Of a stretch of 12,291 nt of DNA, positions 1-5,253 are shown piece by piece. Source of the DNA: Anaerolineaceae bacterium. GTDB taxonomy: Bacteria; Chloroflexota; Anaerolineae; Anaerolineales; Anaerolineaceae. The stretch spans positions 1 to 12,291 of the forward strand of contig WOZB01000229.1 in the NCBI GenBank assembly GCA_011620445.1. Reading direction: 5' to 3'. A program made the position numbers and the translations under genes. The notes under the pieces are model-generated. The model did not search any database and was not told the origin of the DNA. It was given only the letters and a program-made list of their open reading frames with translations. Within the stretch, counting starts at the first letter, position 1; the number at the start of each line of letters is the position of its first letter.

Positions 1-64
1 ATGGGATTCGAACCCACGAATATTAGCTTGGGAAGCTAATGCCTTACCACTTGGCAACACCCGC
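1..64 (-). tRNA. tRNA-Gly (anticodon CCC), 3' end cut by window edge
   Basis: Read on the minus strand, the sequence starts with a GCGGGTG acceptor strand at position 64. It is followed by a D arm (GCC and GGC stems), a 5-bp anticodon stem TTAGC/GCTAA around the loop TTCCCAA, and a T arm with GTGGG-TTCGAAT-CCCAT. The loop puts CCC at positions 34-36, so the tRNA decodes glycine GGG codons. The 3' acceptor strand and discriminator base lie outside the window, so any encoded CCA end cannot be judged. Confidence 0.93.
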
Positions 65-75
65 GTAGAGCCTAT

Positions 76-104
76 TTTATCGCATGATTTTGATCTACTG
101 TCAA
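76..104 (-). promoter_or_regulatory. Sigma-70-type promoter of tRNA-Gly
   Basis: On the minus strand a perfect TTGACA -35 box (complement of 99-104) is separated by 17 bp from GATAAA (complement of 76-81). An alternative -10, TAAAAT, sits 2 bp further on. Transcription would begin a few bases before the tRNA 5' end at 64, which fits a tRNA leader. The spacing and the perfect -35 box make this one of the better promoters in the window. Confidence 0.6.
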
Positions 105-134
105 GACTGAATGATTTTTGACTGGATGATTTTT
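105..134 (+). repeat. 15-bp tandem duplication at the start of the lipid kinase gene
   Basis: Two adjacent 15-bp units, GACTGAATGATTTTT (105-119) and GACTGGATGATTTTT (120-134), differ at one base. A shorter related piece, ATGATTTTGA, lies at 84-93. The second unit supplies the first two bases of the TTG start codon at 133. The first unit holds an equivalent in-frame TTG at 118 that runs into a TGA at 127, so it cannot be the start. Confidence 0.75.
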
Positions 135-546
135 GAAGAACAAGCTGGTTGAACAAACTGAAAAGAGCACTGAGTTCTTGCGCACCCGCCGTAGATCGTT
201 TGCCTGGGCGTTTCGAGGTTTACTCTATGCCTTTAGAACACAACCTAACATTTGGGTGCACGCTATTGCCACCGTGCTGGTTGTCAGTGTCTCGATCTGG
301 CTTAAGATTTCAAAAATTGAATGGGTCGCCATTATCATGGCCATTGGTTTGGTTTGGGTGGCTGAGTTGATGAACACAGTCGCTGAAACCATTGTCAACA
401 TTTCCAGTCCGGATAAACATCCATTAGCGCGGATCGCCAAGGATCTGGCCGCTGCGGCCGTACTTATCACTGCTATTGTTGCTGCCGCAATTGGATTAAT
501 TGTGCTTGGAATGCCTTTATTGCTTAAACTTGGCGTTGCTTTTTAA
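133..546 (+). CDS. dgkA: DgkA/UdpK-family diacylglycerol or undecaprenol kinase
   Basis: This is a small integral membrane lipid kinase of 137 residues (family length about 120-140). Members phosphorylate diacylglycerol or, in Gram-positive-type bacteria, undecaprenol, which recycles the carrier lipid for wall synthesis. The core SFAWAFRGLLYAF (residues 22-34) and the motif AELMNT with E78, N81 and E85 match the family, as does HPLARIAKDLAAAAVL (about 96-111). Three hydrophobic segments are visible, at about 42-58, 64-88 and 106-130. At the place of the E. coli metal-ligand Glu28 there is Gln37 (TQPN), which is odd. The start is TTG at 133, because TGA lies directly upstream in frame at 127 and no ATG fits; GGA at 124-126 is a weak ribosome site. 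A later start around residue 16 is possible. Undecaprenol is the likelier substrate by family resemblance, but this is inference. Confidence 0.88.
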   Translation: MKNKLVEQTEKSTEFLRTRRRSFAWAFRGLLYAFRTQPNIWVHAIATVLVVSVSIWLKISKIEWVAIIMAIGLVWVAELMNTVAETIVNISSPDKHPLARIAKDLAAAAVLITAIVAAAIGLIVLGMPLLLKLGVAF

Positions 547-565
547 GGAGAACGTTATATTTTAA

Positions 566-594
566 TTGTTTTCTTAGAAGGCACACTGTATACT
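566..594 (+). promoter_or_regulatory. Candidate sigma-70 promoter for thioredoxin
   Basis: TTGTTT (566-571) and TATACT (589-594) are exactly 17 bp apart in the 80-bp gap after the lipid kinase gene. Transcription would start near 601, leaving a leader of roughly 25 nt that contains the AAGGAG ribosome site at 611-616. The -10 box matches the consensus at five of six bases, the -35 at only three. Confidence 0.5.
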
Positions 595-626
595 AATGGC
601 TAATATTCTGAAGGAGTGAACTAATA

Positions 627-983
627 ATGATTCAAGAACCTATCCACGTCACCGACGCAGCATTTAAGAAGACCATCCTTGAAAATCCATTACCTGTGGT
701 GGTCGATTTTTGGGCTCCCTGGTGCGGACCATGCCGCATGGTTAGCCCAATCCTCGACAAAATCGCTAAGGATTACTCAGGTAAATTGATCGTCTGCAAA
801 GTCAACACTGATGAAAATTCTGAATGGGCGCAACAATACGGCATTCAGGGTATTCCTACCATGTTGATGATGAGCGGCGGCAAAATCGTCCATCGTCAAA
901 CCGGTGCTCTTCCCGAACCGATGCTGCGGGATACCATCGACACTTTTTTATCTGCTGTTGAAGCGGTTGCCAAAAAAGCATAA
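627..983 (+). CDS. trxA: Thioredoxin
   Basis: The 118-residue protein is a cytosolic thiol-disulfide reductant, close to the usual thioredoxin length of about 105-110. The redox motif WCGPC is at residues 32-36, within the typical VVVDFWAPWCGPCR segment, and the cis-proline loop GIQGIPT has its proline at 77. The C-terminus carries a short Ala/Lys-rich extension (AVEAVAKKA). The start is firm: ATG at 627 follows AAGGAG at 611-616. It probably forms its own transcription unit, with a promoter just upstream and a hairpin terminator beginning 33 bp after the stop codon. No thioredoxin reductase is adjacent, so its electron donor is encoded elsewhere. Confidence 0.97.
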   Translation: MIQEPIHVTDAAFKKTILENPLPVVVDFWAPWCGPCRMVSPILDKIAKDYSGKLIVCKVNTDENSEWAQQYGIQGIPTMLMMSGGKIVHRQTGALPEPMLRDTIDTFLSAVEAVAKKA

Positions 984-1016
984 TCGGATCAATCTCAGCG
1001 CATTATCAAGCTAGAT

Positions 1017-1048
1017 AAAAGGCCCCTTTTCGGGACCTTTATTTTTGT
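1017..1048. terminator. Bidirectional rho-independent terminator between trxA and murA
   Basis: AAAGGCCCC (1018-1026) and GGGACCTTT (1032-1040) pair over eight of nine positions with one C-A mismatch, around a TTTTC loop. On the plus strand TTTTT (1042-1046) follows; on the minus strand the stem ends in a TTTT run. It therefore can end both the thioredoxin transcript and the convergent murA transcript. Confidence 0.85.
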
Positions 1049-1079
1049 AAAAACATGTAAATCAACAGGAATTACTAAA

Positions 1080-2366
1080 TTAACTTTTTACGCGCTTTAT
1101 ATCCGCGCCGAGGTCCCGCAATTTTTGGTCAATTCGCTCGTAACCCCGGTCAATTTGAGCAATATTGCGTATAGTAGAAGGTCCATTCGCCGATAAGGCA
1201 GCCAAAACCAAAGCTATTCCTGCCCGAATATCCGGGCTGTCCAATTTTTCGCCGCTGAGTGGGGTGGGTCCATTGACGATGCAGCGATGCGGATCACACA
1301 ATACGATTTGAGCCCCCATGGATACCAACTTGTCGATGAAGAACATGCGGCTCGGATACATCCAATCGTGAAAAAGTACCGACCCTTTTGATTGCGTAGC
1401 CACAACGATGGCAATGCTCATCAAGTCGGTCGGGAAGGCTGGCCAGGGCATCACACTGATTTCCGGGATGGCATTGCCCAAATCCGGTTCAATACACATG
1501 CGCTGGTTTTCCGATACTACCAGATCCTTGCCGTCAATTTCGAAATCCACCCCCAAGCGGTGAAAAATCAGCTGAATCATGCCCAGGTGTTCAACACCTG
1601 CATCCCGTATGCGGATCGATCCCCTGGTAACCGCGACCGCGCCCACAAAACTGATCACTTCTAAGTAATCCGGGCCGATTGTAAACTCCGTACCATGCAG
1701 TTTCTCAACACCATTGATAATCAATGTATTTGAGCCGATGTTCTGGATATCTGCCCCCATGGCATTGAGCATATGGCAAAGTTCTTGGATGTGCGGTTCA
1801 GAAGCAGCATTGCGAATGATGGTTTGACCTTTGGCTTTTGTGGCTGCCATGACCGTGTTCTCAGTAGCTGTAACACTGGCTTCATCTAATAAGATATCAG
1901 CCCCGCAGAGATCAGGGGCATTGAACTTGAACAGATTATTTTCGAAAACCAGATTTGTCCCCATTTTGCGTAAGGCCAGGATGTGTGTGTCCAACCGCCG
2001 CCTGCCGATAACATCTCCTCCAGGTGGGGGTAGATTTAGTTTACCTTCACGGGCGATCATCGGCCCAGCTAATAGGATGGAAGCCCGAATCATCTGGCAA
2101 ACATCTGGATCCAGGTCTGAAGCTTTTATGGCACTGGCAGTAAAGCGGTAACTTGAACTTTCGCCAAGTTTTTCCACCACTACCCCCAAACTCTGCAGCA
2201 GATTCTGCATGTTCTGGGTATCCGTGATCTCGGGCATGTTGTGCAGAACAATTGGTTCATCGGTAAGAAGACACGCAGCCATCATTGGCAGGGCGGCATT
2301 TTTGTTTCCTGACGGGCGAACCTCCCCCCGCAAGGGAATGCCGCCTTGAATCACAAATTTTTCCAT
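1080..2366 (-). CDS. murA: UDP-N-acetylglucosamine 1-carboxyvinyltransferase, Asp-type active site
   Basis: MurA transfers enolpyruvate from PEP to UDP-GlcNAc, the first committed step of peptidoglycan synthesis in the cytosol. The 428-residue length is normal. Conserved parts are visible: GNKNAALP with K22 and N23, RASILLAGP (94-102), the catalytic loop PPPGGDVIGRRRLDTH (113-128), TDLMS with D314, SPDIRAG with R381, and DRGYERID (406-413). In the loop the usual catalytic Cys (Cys115 in E. coli) is replaced by Asp118. The same change occurs in Mycobacterium and Chlamydia MurA, where the enzyme stays active but is insensitive to fosfomycin, so intrinsic fosfomycin resistance is predicted. ATG at 2366 has GGAGG at 2371-2375 as ribosome site. 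It starts 10 bp after pckA, so the two are probably co-transcribed. Confidence 0.96.
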   Translation of the reverse strand: MEKFVIQGGIPLRGEVRPSGNKNAALPMMAACLLTDEPIVLHNMPEITDTQNMQNLLQSLGVVVEKLGESSSYRFTASAIKASDLDPDVCQMIRASILLAGPMIAREGKLNLPPPGGDVIGRRRLDTHILALRKMGTNLVFENNLFKFNAPDLCGADILLDEASVTATENTVMAATKAKGQTIIRNAASEPHIQELCHMLNAMGADIQNIGSNTLIINGVEKLHGTEFTIGPDYLEVISFVGAVAVTRGSIRIRDAGVEHLGMIQLIFHRLGVDFEIDGKDLVVSENQRMCIEPDLGNAIPEISVMPWPAFPTDLMSIAIVVATQSKGSVLFHDWMYPSRMFFIDKLVSMGAQIVLCDPHRCIVNGPTPLSGEKLDSPDIRAGIALVLAALSANGPSTIRNIAQIDRGYERIDQKLRDLGADIKRVKS

Positions 2367-2376
2367 TTAACCTCCG

Positions 2377-3978
2377 CTAATCAAGAACTGGACCGCTTAG
2401 CGCCACAGATTTAGCGACTGATTTCTCATATTTCTTGAAATTATCTACGAATTTGGCTGCCAACATGCGGGCATCCCTTTCATACGCATCCTGGTCAGAC
2501 CAGGTCTTTTCCGGATCCAAAACCTCAGTCGGTACACCTTCGATTGTATCCGGTATTTCCAGTCGGAAAATTGGGTGCAGGTGGGTTGTTGTGCCTTCAA
2601 GTTCATCTCCCAGAACCGCTGAAATCATGCGGCGGGTCAACGGCAAAGCCATTCGTTCACCCACGCCGTAAGCACCACCAGACCAGCCGGTATTCAGCAG
2701 CCACACATGGGTTCCATATCTTTCGAGCTGCTGAGCCAGCAGTTCTGCGTAAATCGCCGGCCTAAGCGGCAGGAATGGAGCACCAAAACAGGTCGAAAAA
2801 GTGGTTTCGGGTTTATCCCCCAGGCCGCGCTCTGTACCGGCCAGCTTGCTGGTATAACCGCTTAGGAAGTAATACAACGCTTGATCTGTACTCAATTTTG
2901 AGAGGGGGGGTAAAACCCCAAAAGCATCCGCAGTCAGAAAGAAGATGTGCTTTGGATGCCCACCTTGCCCGGATGGCACAAAATTGGGGATGAAACTTAA
3001 CGGATAAGCCGCGCGCGTGTTTTCTGTTTTCACATCACTATTAAAATCAGGAACGCGTTCAGCGTCCATGGGCACATTTTCGATCAGGCACCCAAAACGA
3101 TTGATGGCGGACCATACGAGCGGTTCATACTTCGGGTTTAGCCGAATCGTCTTTGCAAAACAACCGCCTTCAAAATTGAAGACGCCTTTATCGCTCCAAC
3201 CGTGCTCATCATCGCCGATCAGGGCCCTTTCAGGATCTGAAGAAAGCGTAGTCTTACCGGTCCCACTCAACCCAAAGAAAAGGGCCACATCCTCAGCCTT
3301 TCCGATGTTGGCTGAACAGTGCAAGGGTAGGACGCCATTTTTCGGCAGGCGGTAATTCATGAAGGTGAAGACAGATTTTTTGATTTCTCCGGAATAACGA
3401 GTCTTAGCAATCAAGACAAGCTTGGATTTGAAATCGAGAATAATAAAAGCAGGGGACCTGGTGCCATCAAGGACGGGATCAGCTTCAAAATTACTATCAA
3501 CAATAACTTGAAAATCAAGAGAATCCCACTGCTCACCTTCGTTCTTGATAAACAGGTTGGACGCCGCCAAATTGTGCCAGGCTAGATTGGTGATAATGCG
3601 CACTTTGGCCAGATTATCCGGGTCCGCGCCGGCTTTAACATCGCGGACGAAGAGATGCTGTTTGCTTAAGTGAGAAAGCATCTTTACTTTCAAAGCTTCA
3701 AATTTTTCCCTGGACATCCATTCAGTACCAGAAGCCAACCAGAGATCCGGGTCGTCATCCTCAACAATGTATTTATCTTTGGGGGAACGCCCTGTGTAGG
3801 GCGTTGTGTCGACAATGAAAGCGCCTTGGCTTGAAAGTTCACCCTCCTTTTGAATTATCGCCTTCTCGACCAAGCTTGCTGCCGGAAGGTTATATTCAAA
3901 TTCAATTTCCGGGGCAAATCCTAATTCTATTAATGAGCGCGAGATCGTCTGGTGAGGGTAATCTTGAGTGTCGGGCAT
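2377..3978 (-). CDS. pckA: Phosphoenolpyruvate carboxykinase (ATP)
   Basis: The enzyme interconverts oxaloacetate plus ATP with PEP, CO2 and ADP. It serves gluconeogenesis, or in many anaerobes runs in the fixing direction. The protein has 533 residues (E. coli has 540). Visible signatures are the substrate loop TGRSPKDK (62-69, R64), YSGEIKKS with K201, LPLHCSANIG with H220, the kinase loop GLSGTGKTT (236-244, K242) and the metal-binding DDEH (256-259). These identify the ATP-type, not the GTP-type, enzyme. ATG at 3978 has AAAGGAGA at 3982-3989. It is preceded by a 131-bp gap with repeated operator-like sequences and followed after 10 bp by murA, which consumes PEP. No key residue looks damaged. 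Confidence 0.97.
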   Translation of the reverse strand: MPDTQDYPHQTISRSLIELGFAPEIEFEYNLPAASLVEKAIIQKEGELSSQGAFIVDTTPYTGRSPKDKYIVEDDDPDLWLASGTEWMSREKFEALKVKMLSHLSKQHLFVRDVKAGADPDNLAKVRIITNLAWHNLAASNLFIKNEGEQWDSLDFQVIVDSNFEADPVLDGTRSPAFIILDFKSKLVLIAKTRYSGEIKKSVFTFMNYRLPKNGVLPLHCSANIGKAEDVALFFGLSGTGKTTLSSDPERALIGDDEHGWSDKGVFNFEGGCFAKTIRLNPKYEPLVWSAINRFGCLIENVPMDAERVPDFNSDVKTENTRAAYPLSFIPNFVPSGQGGHPKHIFFLTADAFGVLPPLSKLSTDQALYYFLSGYTSKLAGTERGLGDKPETTFSTCFGAPFLPLRPAIYAELLAQQLERYGTHVWLLNTGWSGGAYGVGERMALPLTRRMISAVLGDELEGTTTHLHPIFRLEIPDTIEGVPTEVLDPEKTWSDQDAYERDARMLAAKFVDNFKKYEKSVAKSVALSGPVLD

Positions 3979-4003
3979 AGCTCTCCTTTTGTAATTTATT
4001 TAA

Positions 4004-4039
4004 GAAATGACTTTCATTTCACATCTTAGCATTTCACAT
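4004..4039 (-). promoter_or_regulatory. Operator-like repeats upstream of pckA
   Basis: The stretch holds a perfect inverted repeat GAAATGA-CTT-TCATTTC (4004-4020). It also holds two exact copies of the 10-mer CATTTCACAT (4015-4024 and 4030-4039), 15 bp apart. On the coding strand this reads as two ATGTGAAATG boxes followed by an inverted TCATTTC half-site, starting about 25 bp before the pckA start codon. The arrangement suggests a regulator binding site in the promoter or leader. I could not place a convincing -10/-35 pair nearby, and I cannot name the regulator. Confidence 0.45.
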
Positions 4040-4109
4040 GCAACACAAAATATGCCTTCAGTGTCTAAAAAATAGTTTGAAGACCCATATCTGGAATACA
4101 ATCCCTGTT

Positions 4110-4541
4110 TTATCTGAGAATTGACTGCTTGATCTTCTCAAGGCTTTCAACAAGGCTGCCCAAAACGCCATTAATAAAGCGGGGGGAGCTGTCGGTGCCA
4201 TAGACCTTTGCAAGCTCTACTGCTTCATTGATGACAACCCGTAGGGGCGTCTCACGGTAAAAAGCAATTTCCCATAAGGCCAACCTAAGGATGTTGCGGT
4301 CAATAACCGCCACCTGGTCCAATGGCCACTCGGGGGCATGCTTGCTAATAAGCTCATCCAATTGCACCGTTGTCTTGTGGACGCCTTGGGTGAGTTTCAG
4401 CGCAAAGTCGTATTGGGCTTCATCGAGTTCAAGATCTTCAGCTCGGGCTTCGAGCGCGGAACCCAAAGCGTGATCTGCGAGATCTAATTCGTACAAAGCC
4501 TGTAACGCGGCCATGCGCGATTTTGTTTTTTTTGCGACCAT
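4110..4541 (-). CDS. nusB: Transcription antitermination factor NusB
   Basis: NusB binds boxA RNA together with NusE (ribosomal protein S10) and supports antitermination of rRNA operons. The 143-residue all-helical protein has the expected N-terminal segment RMAALQALYELDLA (about 8-21) and the family's strongest block, PLRVVINEAVELAKVYG followed by SPRFINGVLGSL near the C-terminus. The start ATG at 4541 lies one base after the TGA of the Asp23-family gene (TGAAATG), which points to translational coupling. Asp23-family genes next to nusB are also known in Bacillus (yqhY-nusB). An A8 run directly after the start codon encodes the Lys pair. Confidence 0.95.
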   Translation of the reverse strand: MVAKKTKSRMAALQALYELDLADHALGSALEARAEDLELDEAQYDFALKLTQGVHKTTVQLDELISKHAPEWPLDQVAVIDRNILRLALWEIAFYRETPLRVVINEAVELAKVYGTDSSPRFINGVLGSLVESLEKIKQSILR

Positions 4542-4542
4542 T

Positions 4543-4875
4543 TCAGCTCTCTATGTCCACGTCAGATACGTGTACATTCACCTGGACCACCTGCATACCG
4601 ACCATCTCAGATATTGCCCGGATAACCCGTTTTTGCACTTCTTCAGCGACCAAGCGGACATTTTCAGAGGCTGTAATAACGACGTATACATCAACGGAGA
4701 TTTCATTCCCATGATAAAAAAGTTTGACGCCCTCAGGCTGATGTTCTGTATGCGCCATCCCACTTGAGGTGCTTGCCAGCCTGGTTACACCTGGTGTGCC
4801 CAAAGTCGTCAGCCGAACAATTGTCGTAAGTACATTTGGGGCTATGGTAGTCTTCCCCAGGGTGTTTTCTTCCAT
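4543..4875 (-). CDS. Asp23/Gls24-family protein (YloU/YqhY-like)
   Basis: This small protein matches the Asp23/Gls24 family (alkaline shock protein 23, YloU, YqhY). Its members are linked to envelope stress or to fatty-acid synthesis control in Firmicutes; the exact role here is unknown. The typical order is present: GKTTIAPNVLTTIVRLTTLGTPGV near the start, GNEISVDVYVVI in the middle, and the closing helix and strand VAEEVQKRVIRAISEMVG...VNVHVSDV. The frame is open further upstream to a TTG at 4899. ATG at 4875 is the better start because AGGAG (complement of 4882-4886) stands 6 nt before it, giving 110 residues. It follows the small acidic gene by 39 bp and nusB follows after one base. Confidence 0.88.
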   Translation of the reverse strand: MEENTLGKTTIAPNVLTTIVRLTTLGTPGVTRLASTSSGMAHTEHQPEGVKLFYHGNEISVDVYVVITASENVRLVAEEVQKRVIRAISEMVGMQVVQVNVHVSDVDIES

Positions 4876-4914
4876 CGTGCACTCCTCTCCTATTGCCAAT
4901 CACGGCTTTAAGGG

Positions 4915-5172
4915 TTAATAAGGATCAGCTTCGTCCTCGTCTTCATCGTCGGTGTCATCGTCATCGCTAGCCCAGAGATCATCCGGTTCCTCTTCACTGT
5001 TTTCACTATCCCATTCATCGTCAACATCTTCATCCCAGGCAGGCGCTTCGGCTTCTTCATCTGGGGCGTATGTTTGACAGCCTGAATCGGGGTTCAATTC
5101 AATGGCAGCTGCGCAGCAATAGCGATCGTCAAGATAGGTGCAATCGAGATAGTGGCATCTAATTTTTGGCAT
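4915..5172 (-). CDS. Small Cys-motif protein with highly acidic C-terminal tail
   Basis: From ATG at 5172 this encodes 85 residues. The first 35 hold the pattern C6-x4-C11-x7-C19C20-x11-C32, suggestive of a metal-binding (Zn or Fe-S) knuckle and reminiscent of DUF1540-type small proteins. The last 47 residues contain 28 Asp/Glu, three Trp and no Lys or Arg, so the tail must be disordered and strongly negative. I do not know its function; a role in binding a basic partner or mimicking nucleic acid would be speculation. An upstream TTG (5244) would add 24 residues unlike the rest. The promoter-like sequence at 5211-5239, together with TAGGAAA before 5172, favours the ATG, though that ribosome site is close and weak. 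The gene lies between relA and the asp23-nusB pair. Confidence 0.75.
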   Translation of the reverse strand: MPKIRCHYLDCTYLDDRYCCAAAIELNPDSGCQTYAPDEEAEAPAWDEDVDDEWDSENSEEEPDDLWASDDDDTDDEDEDEADPY

Positions 5173-5210
5173 TTTCCTAAATTTACCTCTCTGGTAGGGG
5201 TTTCGCAGGC

Positions 5211-5239
5211 ATTTTACCGTATACCCAAGAAACCGTAAA
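5211..5239 (-). promoter_or_regulatory. Candidate internal promoter before the small acidic gene
   Basis: On the minus strand TTTACG (complement of 5234-5239) and TAAAAT (complement of 5211-5216) are 17 bp apart. The -35 matches four and the -10 five consensus bases. Transcription would begin about 35 nt before the ATG at 5172. This promoter would let the small gene, asp23 and nusB be expressed separately from relA. Confidence 0.4.
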
Positions 5240-5253
5240 GACAATACACATTT

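Noticed and set aside
4040..4109. Terminator after nusB
   Set aside because: Only short imperfect pairings (for example CTTCA with TGAAG) without a following T-run; transcription could read through toward pckA.
4521..4533. A8 run just after the nusB start as a programmed frameshift site
   Set aside because: It encodes ordinary lysine codons and no stimulatory structure or useful alternative frame is visible.
4876..4899. N-terminal extension of the Asp23-family protein from a TTG
   Set aside because: The extension overlaps the AGGAG ribosome site that fits the ATG at 4875, and the family begins at about that point.
5173..5244. 24-residue extension of the small acidic protein from a TTG
   Set aside because: It would cover a promoter-like sequence with correct spacing and adds basic residues unlike the rest of the protein.
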